Assembly: GCF_002351485.1 (NCBI RefSeq)
Contig: NZ_NWMW01000001.1
Coordinates: 1,984,001-2,048,000 of the forward strand
DNA from: Sphingomonas spermidinifaciens
Lineage (GTDB): Bacteria > Pseudomonadota > Alphaproteobacteria > Sphingomonadales > Sphingomonadaceae
DNA: 64,000 bases
Reading direction: 5' to 3'
Both the position numbers and the translations under genes were made by a program. The stretch's first letter is position 1. Every line of letters starts with the position of its first letter. Below, piece by piece: positions 45,575-53,966 of the stretch. Under the pieces are notes generated by a model, which was not told the DNA's origin, searched no databases, and saw only the letters and a program-made list of their open reading frames with translations.

Positions 45575-46167
45575 GGCTCACCCTTGCCTCGCAGAGCGCC
45601 AGCCGCCGCGCGATGCTGACCGACGCCGGGGTCCCGCATGAGGCGGTCGCTGCGATGGTGGACGAGGATGCGGCCAAGGCGACATTCGCCGCGCAAGGGC
45701 TGAGTGCCCGCGATACCGCCGATGCGCTGGCCGAGCTCAAGGCATCGAAAGTCGCAGCGCTCGGCGCACCGGGGTTGATTCTCGGTTGCGACTCGGTCGT
45801 TGCGCTCCACGACGGCCGGCTGCTCGACAAGCCGGTGAGCCGCGCAGAGGCGGCCGAGCATCTGACTGCCATGTCGGGACAGGTCCACGAACTGTGGAGC
45901 GCGGCGGTCATCGTCGAGGGGACGCGGCCGGTCTGGCGGCACGTCGAGCGCGCGCGGATGCATGTCCGTCCGCTTTCGCCCACGTTCATCGAGACCTATC
46001 TCGACGTCGAATGGCCGGCGATCTCGGGATGTGTCGGCTGCTACCGGATCGAGGGGCCGGGCGTGCAGCTCTTCTCCCGGGTCGAGGGCAGCCATTTTAC
46101 CGTGCTCGGCCTGCCATTGCTGCCGCTGCTGGGTTATCTGCGCACGCGCGGGGTGATGACGTCATGA
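45571..46167 (+). CDS. maf: Maf nucleoside triphosphate pyrophosphatase
   Basis: Maf proteins hydrolyse non-canonical or modified nucleoside triphosphates. The 198-residue product begins RLTLASQSASRRAMLTDAG, then has VDEDAAK, LGCDSVV and the KPVSRAEAAEHL segment. The GTG at 45571 overlaps the ppsR stop. The order maf-aroE-coaE-dnaQ that follows is the standard alphaproteobacterial one. Confidence 0.92.
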   Translation: MRLTLASQSASRRAMLTDAGVPHEAVAAMVDEDAAKATFAAQGLSARDTADALAELKASKVAALGAPGLILGCDSVVALHDGRLLDKPVSRAEAAEHLTAMSGQVHELWSAAVIVEGTRPVWRHVERARMHVRPLSPTFIETYLDVEWPAISGCVGCYRIEGPGVQLFSRVEGSHFTVLGLPLLPLLGYLRTRGVMTS

Positions 46168-46970
46168 ACTACGCCGAAGTCATCGGTGATCCGATCGCGC
46201 ATTCCAAGTCGCCGGTGATCCACGGCTTCTGGCTCGCAGCACTGGGCATCAAGGGCAGTTATAGGGCGACCCGTGTCGAAGCAGATGGGTTGGGTACCTT
46301 CTTCGCCGACCGCGCCGCCGATCCCGACTGGCGGGGGTGTAATGTCACCATTCCACACAAAGAGACGGCGCTCGATCATGTGCCCGACCCTGGCGACGTG
46401 CGCGGCTCGATCGGCGCGATCAACACCGTGTTCCGGTCGGACGACGGGACGCTGGTCGGCACCAACACCGATGCTGCCGGCTTCTATGCGCCCCTCGCCG
46501 ACACCGATCTGGCGGGCGGCCATGCCGTGGTCGTCGGATCGGGCGGGGCGGCGCGGGCGGTGCTGTTCGCGCTGTCGCGGATGGGAATCGGCGCGGTCAC
46601 GCTGATGGCGCGCAACCCGCTGAAGGGCGCGGGCCTGCTCGCCAAGTTCGGGCTCAAGGGCGATGTCGTCGATTTCGCCGCGCCGTTGCCGCCGGTGGAT
46701 CTGGTCGTCAACACCAGCCCGCTCGGCATGAAGGGTCAGCCGCCGCTGGTCCTCGACCTCGATCCGCTGCCTGAACACGCGATCGTCTACGACATCGTCT
46801 ACGCGCCGCTCGAGACGCGGCTGCTGGCGGCAGCGCGAATGCGCGAGCTGGCGACGATCGACGGCCTCGAGATGCTGATCGGCCAGGCGGCGGCAGCGTT
46901 CGGGCTATTCTTCGGTGCCGAGCCGCCGCGCGACCGCGACGACGAATTGCGCGCGCGCCTGACCGCATGA
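46164..46970 (+). CDS. aroE: Shikimate dehydrogenase
   Basis: AroE reduces 3-dehydroshikimate to shikimate with NADPH. The 268-residue product has EVIGDPIAHSKSPVIHGFWL, NVTIPHKETAL with the catalytic Lys, GAINTV, GTNTDAAGFY, the NADP loop VVGSGGAARAV and NTSPLGMKG. It overlaps both maf and coaE by 4 bp. Confidence 0.95.
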   Translation: MNYAEVIGDPIAHSKSPVIHGFWLAALGIKGSYRATRVEADGLGTFFADRAADPDWRGCNVTIPHKETALDHVPDPGDVRGSIGAINTVFRSDDGTLVGTNTDAAGFYAPLADTDLAGGHAVVVGSGGAARAVLFALSRMGIGAVTLMARNPLKGAGLLAKFGLKGDVVDFAAPLPPVDLVVNTSPLGMKGQPPLVLDLDPLPEHAIVYDIVYAPLETRLLAAARMRELATIDGLEMLIGQAAAAFGLFFGAEPPRDRDDELRARLTA

Positions 46971-47560
46971 TCCTTGTTGGCCTGACCGGCTCGATCGGGA
47001 TGGGCAAGTCGACCGTGGCGGCGATGTTCCGCGACGAAGGCGTGCTCGTGTTCGATGCCGATGCCGAGGTCCACCGCCTCCAGGGGCCGGGCGGCGCACT
47101 TCTGCCCGCGATTGAGGCGGCGTTCCCCGGCACCACCGGCCCCGACGGTGTCGATCGTGCGGCGCTCGGCCGGGCAGTGTTCGGCGACGACGCCGCGCTC
47201 GCCCAGCTCGAGGCGATCATCCACCCGGCCGTCGCCGCGGCGCGCGAGGCGTTCCTGGCCGAGCACGCAGCCGCGCCGCTCGTCGTCCTCGACGTACCCC
47301 TTCTTTTCGAAAAGTCGGGCTGGCGCGAGGTTGACCGGATCGCCGTGGTATCTGCACCGGCGGAGATCCAGCGTGCGCGCGTGCTCGCCCGACCCGGTAT
47401 GACCGCCGAGAAGTTCGAGGCGATTCTCGCGCGCCAGCTGCCCGATGCGGACAAGCGCGCGCGCGCCGATCATGTCATCCCGACCGGCGGTTCGATCGAG
47501 GCGACGCGCGCCGCCGTTCGCGACCTCATCGCTTGCCTCGCTTCGTCGCAGGGTCGATAA
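46967..47560 (+). CDS. coaE: Dephospho-CoA kinase
   Basis: CoaE does the last step of coenzyme A synthesis. The 197-residue product has the P-loop GLTGSIGMGKSTVA, the DADAEVHRL motif and the LDVPLLFEKSGW segment. The ATG overlaps the aroE stop (ATGA). Confidence 0.95.
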   Translation: MILVGLTGSIGMGKSTVAAMFRDEGVLVFDADAEVHRLQGPGGALLPAIEAAFPGTTGPDGVDRAALGRAVFGDDAALAQLEAIIHPAVAAAREAFLAEHAAAPLVVLDVPLLFEKSGWREVDRIAVVSAPAEIQRARVLARPGMTAEKFEAILARQLPDADKRARADHVIPTGGSIEATRAAVRDLIACLASSQGR

Positions 47561-47567
47561 GAGGCGA

Positions 47568-48275
47568 ATGCGCGAAATCGTCTTCGACACCGAAACGACG
47601 GGCCTTAGCTTTCCCGGCGGCGACCGGCTTGTCGAGATTGGCTGCGTCGAGCTCGTCAACCGGGTCGAGACGGGGCGGGTGTTCCACGTCTATCTCAATC
47701 CCGAACGCTCGATGCCGGCAGAGGCACAGGCGGTGCACGGCCTGTCCGATGCCTTCCTCGCCGACAAGAAGCGGTTCCACGAACATTGTGAGGAATTCCT
47801 CGACTTCATCGCCGACGCGCCGATGATCGCCCACAATGCCGGCTTCGATTTCGCCTTTATCAATGGCGAGCTGGGCAAGTGCGGCCGCCCGCTCGTCTGC
47901 ACCAGCCGCATGGTCGATACGCTGGCGATCGCGCGGCAGCGGCTGCCAGGCGCCAAGCACACGCTCGACGCGCTTTGCTCGCGCTTCGGCATCGATCGCA
48001 GCCGGCGTGTGCTGCACGGCGCGCTGCTCGACGCGCAGCTGCTCGCGCAGGTCTATGTCGAGCTGTCGGGCGGGCGGCAGATCGGTCTCGGCCTCGTCGC
48101 CGACCTCGCACCATCGGCCGTCGCATCGGTCGCGGTGGCGGCTCCGGCCACCGTGTCGATCCGGCCACCGCGCGTCTTTTCCGCCAGCCCCGCGGAACTT
48201 GAGCGGCACGCAGCCTTTGTTGCGGACCTCAAGGACCCGCTCTGGGGCCAAGCCGATCCCGTCGCCGCGGGCTGA
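47568..48275 (+). CDS. dnaQ: DNA polymerase III epsilon subunit (proofreading exonuclease)
   Basis: The 235-residue product has the DEDDh exonuclease motifs: Exo I VFDTETTGLSF, Exo II HNAGFDFAFI and Exo III HGALLDAQLL. The C-terminal Ala-rich linker (about 180-205) and tail would bind the polymerase alpha subunit. The ATG at 47568 lies 7 bp after coaE. It closes the maf-aroE-coaE-dnaQ run. Confidence 0.94.
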   Translation: MREIVFDTETTGLSFPGGDRLVEIGCVELVNRVETGRVFHVYLNPERSMPAEAQAVHGLSDAFLADKKRFHEHCEEFLDFIADAPMIAHNAGFDFAFINGELGKCGRPLVCTSRMVDTLAIARQRLPGAKHTLDALCSRFGIDRSRRVLHGALLDAQLLAQVYVELSGGRQIGLGLVADLAPSAVASVAVAAPATVSIRPPRVFSASPAELERHAAFVADLKDPLWGQADPVAAG

Positions 48276-48310
48276 TCGCCCGTCGGCGCCCAACAAGAAG
48301 GAGAAAGAAG

Positions 48311-48910
48311 ATGGACGTCCGTGTTTCGGGACATCAGGTGGAAACCGGTGATGCGCTCAAGACCCACGTGACCGACCGTCTTCAGGGGATCGCCGACAAA
48401 TATTTCAGTCGCGCGATCTCGGCCCAGGTGGTGTTCGGCAAGGGGCCGCACGATCACGGCTTCACCTGCGACATCGTCGCGCATGTGATGCAGGGCCTCA
48501 TCCTGAAGAGCGCGAACACCGGCCAGGACGCGCATGGCGCTTTCGATGGTGCCGCCGACAAGATCGAGAAGCAGCTCAGGCGCTACATGCGCCGGCTGAA
48601 GGATCGTAATGCCGGTGAAGTGATCGCCGCGGCCGACGCCATGGCCTATGACAATTCGACGTTCGACGCTGGCTATACCGTGTTCGGCGACGGCGGCGAT
48701 CATGAGGCAGAGGTCGCCGACGCCCCCCTGGTCATCGCTGAGACGCGCGTTGACGTGCCGTCGGCCAGCGTCAGCGATGCGGTGATGATGCTCGACCTGC
48801 GGAACACCAACGCATTGTTGTTCAAGAATAGCGGGACGGACACATACAACATGGTCTATCGGCGCCATGACGGGACGATCGGATGGGTCGAACCCAACCG
48901 CGCGGGATGA
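48311..48910 (+). CDS. hpf: Ribosome hibernation promoting factor, long form
   Basis: The 199-residue product has the N-terminal ribosome-binding domain (MDVRVSGHQVETGDALKTHV, AQVVFGKGPHDHGFTCDIV, FDGAADKIEKQLRRYMRRLKD) and a C-terminal dimerisation domain (DAVMMLDLRNTNALLFKNSG, YRRHDGTIGWVEP). It dimerises ribosomes in stationary phase. AAGAAGGAG precedes the ATG at 48311. It lies 1 bp before ptsN, a common pair. Confidence 0.94.
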   Translation: MDVRVSGHQVETGDALKTHVTDRLQGIADKYFSRAISAQVVFGKGPHDHGFTCDIVAHVMQGLILKSANTGQDAHGAFDGAADKIEKQLRRYMRRLKDRNAGEVIAAADAMAYDNSTFDAGYTVFGDGGDHEAEVADAPLVIAETRVDVPSASVSDAVMMLDLRNTNALLFKNSGTDTYNMVYRRHDGTIGWVEPNRAG

Positions 48911-48911
48911 C

Positions 48912-49379
48912 GTGACCGACCTGAGTGACCTGATCGCGCCGGAGGCGGTGGTAGTCGACCTCGCCGCCGGCAATAAGAAAGCGCTGTTTCAGCAGCTTGC
49001 GGCGGCGGCCGCAGGGCCGTTGGGGGTGGAGCCGAAGCTGCTGCTCGACCGCCTGCTCGCGCGCGAGAAGCTGGGCTCGACAGGCTTTGGCGGCGGCATC
49101 GCCATCCCGCACGCCCGGATAGAGGAGCTGGGGCAGGTGCGCGCGTTGTTCGCGCGCCTGTCGAGTGCCGTCGACTTCCAGGCGGTCGATGGCCTGCCGG
49201 TCGATCTGGTGATGCTGCTCGTCTCTCCCGTGGATGCCGGCGGTGAGCACCTCAAGGCGCTGGCGCGGGTGTCGCGGCGGCTCCGCGATGCGGCATTCGC
49301 CGACAAGCTGCGCGGGGCCGGCTCGCGCGATGCCATCTATGCGCTGCTGACGGGGGTCGAGGCGCGCGATGCCGCCTGA
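48912..49379 (+). CDS. ptsN: PTS IIA-like nitrogen regulatory protein
   Basis: PtsN is the terminal acceptor of the nitrogen-related phosphotransfer chain and regulates potassium and stress responses. The 155-residue product has the phosphorylated His in GGIAIPHARI. I chose the GTG at 48912, which gives VTDLSDLIAP and the normal length, over an ATG at 48867 inside hpf. It ends 11 bp inside the next gene. Confidence 0.92.
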   Translation: MTDLSDLIAPEAVVVDLAAGNKKALFQQLAAAAAGPLGVEPKLLLDRLLAREKLGSTGFGGGIAIPHARIEELGQVRALFARLSSAVDFQAVDGLPVDLVMLLVSPVDAGGEHLKALARVSRRLRDAAFADKLRGAGSRDAIYALLTGVEARDAA

Positions 49380-49833
49380 ACGCGGCGGGGGCGGCGAGGC
49401 GGCGCATTTCCGTGCGCTCGAATCGCTATACGCTGCCGCGCCGATCAACCGCTTGTTCGATTCCGCGCTCGAGATCGCCGAGGCGGGCGTGGCCCGCATC
49501 CGCTTCATGCTCGATGCGCGCTATTTCCACGCCGGCGGCGCGGCCCATGGGACGAGCTATTTCAAGCTGCTCGACGATGCCGCCTTCTATGCGTGTAACA
49601 GCCTCGTCACCGACCGATTCCTGCTTACGACGCAGTTCAACCTTCTCTTCACGCGGCCGCTCGGTGAAGGGCCGGTAGTGGCCGAAGGGCGGTGGATCAG
49701 TGGACGGCGGCGCGTGTTCGTCGCCGATGCGCGGCTGATCGACGATGAGGGGGAAGAGGTCGCCCGCGGTACCGGCACGTTCATGCGCAGCCGCATCGCC
49801 CTCGCCTCCCTCCCCGGTTATGCGAGGCCGTGA
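49369..49833 (+). CDS. PaaI-type hotdog thioesterase
   Basis: The 154-residue product has the hotdog fold pattern of the PaaI thioesterase family: GGAAHGTSYFKLLDDAAFYAC, with the HG(G/T) helix, and the beta-strand RPLGEGPVVAEGRWISG. Members hydrolyse acyl-CoA thioesters; the substrate is unknown. It overlaps ptsN by 11 bp and DUF1491 by 4 bp. Confidence 0.85.
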   Translation: MPPERGGGGEAAHFRALESLYAAAPINRLFDSALEIAEAGVARIRFMLDARYFHAGGAAHGTSYFKLLDDAAFYACNSLVTDRFLLTTQFNLLFTRPLGEGPVVAEGRWISGRRRVFVADARLIDDEGEEVARGTGTFMRSRIALASLPGYARP

Positions 49834-50159
49834 CTCGCCTGACGAGTACGATGCGCGTCTCGGCACTGGTCCGGCGTGCGCATCAGGCGGGCGGCAGTGC
49901 GATGATCTTGGCCAAGGGCGACCCGACCGGCGGCGCGATCCTCGTCCTGCTGCTCGATCGGGGCATGAACCCGCGTTTTCGCGAACGTGGGCTGGGCGAA
50001 GCGGGGAGGCTCATCGAGTCGGGGCCGGTCGATGCCGATCCGGTCGCAGCGGCGGAATATTGGCAGCGTCGCCGCGCGCGCGACCCCGACTTGTGGGTCG
50101 TCGAGGTCGATGTCGCAAGCGGGGACCGTCTCGCCGACGAAACAATCGCATCGGGTTGA
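49830..50159 (+). CDS. DUF1491 family protein
   Basis: The 109-residue product has MRVSALVRRAHQAGGSAMIL followed by KGDPTGGAILVLLLDRG, the pattern of DUF1491, an alphaproteobacterial family without a known function. The GTG at 49830 overlaps the thioesterase stop; an internal ATG at 49851 (MRVSALV) is also possible. No leader or membrane segment is seen. Confidence 0.85.
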   Translation: MTRLTSTMRVSALVRRAHQAGGSAMILAKGDPTGGAILVLLLDRGMNPRFRERGLGEAGRLIESGPVDADPVAAAEYWQRRRARDPDLWVVEVDVASGDRLADETIASG

Positions 50160-50329
50160 CAATGCGGCAGCGCAGCAGGATAGGCGCCCCCCTGTCTTAA
50201 TGGCGTTGTGCCAGCGGGGTGCGATCCCGGTGGTGACGCAGTCGGGGGGAAGCCCGGCGCGGTACGAAGGGCTGATCCGATCGCCCTGACTGCCCGCGTC
50301 GCGCGCCAACCGCACATGTATGAACGAAA

Positions 50330-50962
50330 ATGAAGTCATGGGCACGCGCCGCCATGTTTGCGGCGGTGACATCTTGCGCAGGCATCTCCGTCTGCGTTTC
50401 GACGCCGGGTTTGGCGACCGGCGTCGCGGGGCAGGTGATGAACGCCCCCTATCCTAGCCAGGTTCCGACTCCCCCCTCGCCGATCGTGCCCGCCGAGTGG
50501 ACGCGCGAGGAACCGGCCGACGCCGAAACCCCCGTCCAGACCGCCGATTTCGACACGCTGCGCGATGCCGTCGCCGCCCAGTCGGTGCCCGGCGACATGG
50601 ATCGCCAGCTCCGCTGCCTCGCCACCGGCATCTATTACGAGGCACAGGGCGAACCGCTCCACGGCCAGCTCGCTGTCGCCGAGGTGATCCTCAATCGTAC
50701 CCGCTCGGGCCGCTTCCCCACCGATGTGTGCAAGGTGCTGACCCAGCCCGGCCAGTTCAGCTTCGTGCGTGGCGGCCGCCTGCCCGCCGTCCAGTCGACC
50801 AAGCGTGCGTGGCACACCGCCGTCGCCATCGCCAAGGTCGCAAAGAACGACCTGTGGGAAAGCAAGGCGGGCAAGGCCCTGTTCTTCCACGCGCGCCATG
50901 TCTCCCCCAGCTGGAATCGGGCCAAGGTCGCAATGCTCGGCAACCACATCTTCTATCGCTGA
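50330..50962 (+). CDS. Cell wall hydrolase (SleB-type)
   Basis: The 210-residue product has a leader (AAMFAAVTSCAGISVCVS), a Pro-rich linker, and a SleB-type hydrolase domain: CLATGIYYEAQGEPLHGQLA with the catalytic Glu, VILNRTRSGRFP and FSFVRGG. It should cut peptidoglycan in the periplasm. The ATG at 50330 is used. A 170-bp gap before it carries a hairpin (AGGGCTGATCCGATCGCCCT, near 50268) and no gene. Confidence 0.9.
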   Translation: MKSWARAAMFAAVTSCAGISVCVSTPGLATGVAGQVMNAPYPSQVPTPPSPIVPAEWTREEPADAETPVQTADFDTLRDAVAAQSVPGDMDRQLRCLATGIYYEAQGEPLHGQLAVAEVILNRTRSGRFPTDVCKVLTQPGQFSFVRGGRLPAVQSTKRAWHTAVAIAKVAKNDLWESKAGKALFFHARHVSPSWNRAKVAMLGNHIFYR

Positions 50963-50973
50963 GACTTTTCAGC

Positions 50974-50988
50974 GTTCCTAGAATGTTC
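50974..50988 (+). promoter_or_regulatory. LexA operator (SOS box)
   Basis: GTTC-CTAGAAT-GTTC is an exact match to the alphaproteobacterial LexA box GTTC-N7-GTTC. It ends 12 bp before the mmcB ATG at 51001 and 60 bp before an alternative ATG at 51049, a position from which LexA would block transcription. Confidence 0.85.
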
Positions 50989-51000
50989 TAGGGATCGGCG

Positions 51001-51504
51001 ATGGCTTCGCTGCCCGCCGATCCCCCGTCCATCGACTCGAGGGCCCCGATGATCGCCGCGGATGTCGCGCGCGGCGTCTGCCGCCTCCTCGTGCGACACG
51101 ACGTCATGGCGATCGCCGAGATGCCGCTCGAGGGCGGGCGGCGCGCCGACCTGATGGGCATCGATGCCGCCGGACGGCTGGTGATCGTCGAGATTAAGGT
51201 GTCGCGCGCTGATCTGCTTGGTGACGGCAAGTGGACCGACTATCTCGAACATTGCGACCGCTTCTACTGGGCGGTGCCCGAGGGGTTCGACACACGTCCA
51301 CTCGACGGCGCGGCGTTCCTGCCTGAACGGACGGGGGTGATCGTCGCCGACCGCTACGACGCGGCGGTGCTGCGCGAACCTGCGACACACATGCTGGCCG
51401 CCGCCACGCGAAAGCGCTGCACGCTGGCGCTGGCGCGGCGGGCGGCACGGCGGATGATGGCGGCGATCGATCCCGACGGTGTGGCGGGCGAGACGGGGTT
51501 CTAG
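51001..51504 (+). CDS. mmcB: MmcB family DNA repair protein
   Basis: The 167-residue product has an endonuclease-like (PD-(D/E)XK) core: a helix, RRADLMGIDAAGRLVIVEIKVS with the D and E-x-K catalytic residues, then KWTDYLEHCDRFYWAVPEG and an Arg-rich helical end. It matches MmcB, described in Caulobacter as an SOS-induced gene. An SOS box sits just upstream. The ATG at 51001 is used, but one at 51049 (MIAADVARGVC) would give the operator a more usual distance. Confidence 0.88.
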   Translation: MASLPADPPSIDSRAPMIAADVARGVCRLLVRHDVMAIAEMPLEGGRRADLMGIDAAGRLVIVEIKVSRADLLGDGKWTDYLEHCDRFYWAVPEGFDTRPLDGAAFLPERTGVIVADRYDAAVLREPATHMLAAATRKRCTLALARRAARRMMAAIDPDGVAGETGF

Positions 51505-51523
51505 GCGTCGTGCCCCAGAACGT

Positions 51524-51544
51524 CGCTCCCGCGAAAGCTGGGAT
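51524..51544. repeat. REP-like element (CCCGCGAAAGCTGGG type)
   Basis: CGCTCCCGCGAAAGCTGGG lies in the gap between mmcB and the ankyrin gene. A related unit is at 17404-17422 (CCCAGCGAAAGCTGGG). A further part-copy, CTTCGCGAGAATGACGG, is at 51588-51604. Confidence 0.5.
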
Positions 51545-51607
51545 AACTGTCGGGCGACCTAGAGAGCTTCACCGCAAGCGATTGCAGCCTTCGCGAGAAT
51601 GACGGGC

Positions 51608-52201
51608 TCAGCGCAGCACCGGCCCCGTCGAGCGCCGCGCCGCCTTCTTGGGCGCATCAGCAAGGAGCTTGGCGATCGCCGGCGAGCGGGTGTCTCGCTT
51701 CGCATAGTCGCGCGCCGACATGCCGGCGGCGATATCGGTCTTGTCCGGATCGGCGCCGGCGCCAAGCAGCTTTCGGACAAGCTCGAACCGACGCATCTGC
51801 ACCGCGCGGATAAGCGGGGTCTCGCCGCTTGAATTGGCGGCATCGATGTTCGCGTTGTAGCGGGTCAGGATATCGACTCCCTCGTCGAAGCCGTTGCCGA
51901 CCGCGATCAGCAGCGGCGTCTCGCCGCGCGCGTCGCCGATGTCGGGATTGGCGCCCTTTTGCAGAAGGAAGCGCAGATAGACGGAGTCCGACCTTTTGGT
52001 GACGATGTGGAGCGCTCCCTCGCCCGACACCCGGTCGCGGGTGTTGATGATCGTCTGGCCCGGCGCGCCGAGGATCTCGTTGACCTTGTTGCCGTCTTCC
52101 TTGCGGATCGCTTCGAGGAACTTGTAGCTTTCGGAGAATTGCTGCGCCGAAACGGGGGCGGCGAGCGTGGTCAGCGCAAGGGCGAAAATCAGCTTGTTCA
52201 C
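51608..52201 (-). CDS. Exported ankyrin-repeat protein
   Basis: The 197-residue product has a signal peptide (MNKLIFALALTTLAAPVSA) and at least three ankyrin-type units: GEGALHIVTKRSDSVYLRFL, RGETPLLIAVGNGFDEGVDIL and SGETPLIRAVQMRRFELVRKL. The tail is basic. The start is a GTG at 52201 with AGGA 12 bases upstream. It probably mediates protein contacts in the periplasm; the partner is unknown. It is divergent from the SCO gene 66 bp away. Confidence 0.82.
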   Translation of the reverse strand: MNKLIFALALTTLAAPVSAQQFSESYKFLEAIRKEDGNKVNEILGAPGQTIINTRDRVSGEGALHIVTKRSDSVYLRFLLQKGANPDIGDARGETPLLIAVGNGFDEGVDILTRYNANIDAANSSGETPLIRAVQMRRFELVRKLLGAGADPDKTDIAAGMSARDYAKRDTRSPAIAKLLADAPKKAARRSTGPVLR

Positions 52202-52267
52202 GGGCAAACGATCCTGTCGGGCGGTGGCTTGCGGATCACCGGCTAACAGATCATGGCTGGCGATGCC

Positions 52268-52858
52268 ATGAACGATCGTCGGTTTCGCCTGTTGCTCGCG
52301 CCCCTCCTGCTCGCCCTTGCCGCCTGTGGTGCCGCGCCGAAGGAAGCGCCGCCGCTGGAGGGGGCGCGGATCGGCGGGCCGTTCACGCTGACCGATGAAA
52401 ATGGCCGCAGGTTCACCGACACCCAGCTCGCGGGCAAATGGCGCATCATGTATTTCGGCTACACTTTCTGCCCCGACGTCTGCCCGGTCGACATGGCCAA
52501 CATCACGGCCGGGCTGAAGGCGTTCGAGGCGAGCGATCCCGCTCGCGCGGCGAAGGTCGTGCCTGTCTTCGTCACCGTCGATCCGGCGCGCGACACCCCT
52601 GCGGTGCTCAAGCAGTTCGTCGGCAACTTCCATCCGCGCACCGTCGGGCTGACGGGTGAGGCCAAGACGATCGAGAGCGTCCAGAAGGCGTTCGCCATCT
52701 ATGCCGCGCGCAAGGAGGGCTCGACTCCCGGTGCGTACCTGATGGACCACAGCCGCCAAACCTATCTGATCGACGGCGAGGGCAAGCCGATCGCGCTGGT
52801 GCCTGCCGACGAGGGGAGCAAACCGGTGGCCGACACGCTCGCCAAATGGGTGTCGTGA
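52268..52858 (+). CDS. SCO1/SenC family protein
   Basis: The 196-residue product has a lipoprotein leader (LLLALAACGAA), then a thioredoxin-like domain with the copper-binding FGYTFCPDVCPVDM and a conserved His in YLMDHSRQTYLID. SCO proteins deliver copper to cytochrome oxidase in the periplasm. I used the ATG at 52268; one at 52253 is possible. It overlaps the YcgN gene by a few bases. Confidence 0.92.
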   Translation: MNDRRFRLLLAPLLLALAACGAAPKEAPPLEGARIGGPFTLTDENGRRFTDTQLAGKWRIMYFGYTFCPDVCPVDMANITAGLKAFEASDPARAAKVVPVFVTVDPARDTPAVLKQFVGNFHPRTVGLTGEAKTIESVQKAFAIYAARKEGSTPGAYLMDHSRQTYLIDGEGKPIALVPADEGSKPVADTLAKWVS

Positions 52859-53292
52859 CCGGCCGGTTCTGGGAGGACACGCCGCTCGACCGGCTCGACC
52901 GCGCACAGTGGGAGGCGCTGTGCGACGGGTGCGGCAAGTGCTGCTTGCACAAGCTAGAGGACGAGGAGACGGGGGAGCTCGCCGCGACCAACGTCTCCTG
53001 CCGGCTGCTCGACCGCGAGACCGCGCGCTGCAGCGACTACCGTAACCGCCGCGCCTATGTTCCCGACTGCGTGCGGCTCACCGCGCGGGCGGTGATGAAC
53101 GGCATCGCCTGGCTGCCGGCGACCTGCGCCTATCGGCTGCGTGGCGAGGGGCTGCCACTGCCCGACTGGCATCACCTCGTCTGCGGCGATTCCGAGGCGG
53201 TGCACCGTGCCGGTGAGTCGGTGCGCGGCTGGACGGTGAGCGAGGACGATGCCGGTGATTTCGAGCATCACTTGATCGACCGCCCGCTGTGA
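52846..53292 (+). CDS. YcgN family cysteine cluster protein
   Basis: The 148-residue product has the family Cys layout: LCDGCGKCCLHKL, CRLLDRETARCSDY and VPDCVRL. Family proteins (UPF0260) are of unknown function and may bind a metal or Fe-S centre. The ATG at 52846 or a GTG at 52855 (GTGA overlapping the SCO stop) could start it. It is coupled to YgjP-like gene by 4 bp. Confidence 0.88.
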   Translation: MGVVTGRFWEDTPLDRLDRAQWEALCDGCGKCCLHKLEDEETGELAATNVSCRLLDRETARCSDYRNRRAYVPDCVRLTARAVMNGIAWLPATCAYRLRGEGLPLPDWHHLVCGDSEAVHRAGESVRGWTVSEDDAGDFEHHLIDRPL

Positions 53293-53966
53293 TCGACGGC
53301 ATCGAGGTCGTCCGCCACCCGCGCGCTCGGCGGATGCGCCTGTCGGTCGATCCGGCAAGCGGCCTTGTCCGCCTGACCCTGCCGCCGCGCGGCTCCAAGC
53401 GTGACGGCCTCGCCTGGGCCCTCACCAAGTCCGCCTGGATCGAGGCGCAGCGCGCTCGGCTGCCGCGGGCTCTACCCTTCGTGCCGGGGGCGGTGATACC
53501 CTTCGGCGATGGCGAACTCACTCTTGTCTGGCGGGCAGGCGCAGCGCGAACGCCGGTGCGCGAGGACAACCGGTTGGTAATCGGCGGCCCGGCCGAGAGA
53601 TTCGGCGACCGGGTCGAGCGCTGGTTACGCCGCGAAGCGTTGCGAGTACTGACCGAAGAAACGCTCTCCGTCGCGGGTCAAGCGAACGTCTCGATCGAGC
53701 GCGTGGCGATCGGCGATCCGCGCGCACGCTGGGGCAGCTGCTCGGCGGGCGGGGCGATCCGCTACAGCTGGCGGCTGATCCTCGCGCCCGATCGTGTCCG
53801 CCGCTTCGTCGTCGCGCATGAGGTGGCACATCGCCGCCACATGAACCACGGCCCCGCCTTCCACGCGCTCGAGCGCGAGTTGCTCGGCGCCGATCCGCGT
53901 CCCGCAATGACATGGCTGCGCCGCCACGGCGCGGGCCTTCACTGGTTGGGGAAGTCGCCCGCCTGA
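53289..53966 (+). CDS. YgjP-like zinc metallopeptidase (DUF45/M48-related)
   Basis: The 225-residue product has the HExxH site in VVAHEVAHRRHMNHGPAFH, the RWGSCS motif and WRLILAP segment typical of the YgjP-like family. It has no leader, so it acts in the cytosol. The GTG at 53289 overlaps the previous stop. Its 3' end overlaps the end of the convergent PBP1A gene by 28 bp. Confidence 0.88.
   Translation: MIDGIEVVRHPRARRMRLSVDPASGLVRLTLPPRGSKRDGLAWALTKSAWIEAQRARLPRALPFVPGAVIPFGDGELTLVWRAGAARTPVREDNRLVIGGPAERFGDRVERWLRREALRVLTEETLSVAGQANVSIERVAIGDPRARWGSCSAGGAIRYSWRLILAPDRVRRFVVAHEVAHRRHMNHGPAFHALERELLGADPRPAMTWLRRHGAGLHWLGKSPA

Noticed and set aside
50160..50329. Small RNA or leader before the cell wall hydrolase gene
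   Set aside because: There is one hairpin (near 50268) but no T-run or convincing promoter, so it is only mentioned with the gene.
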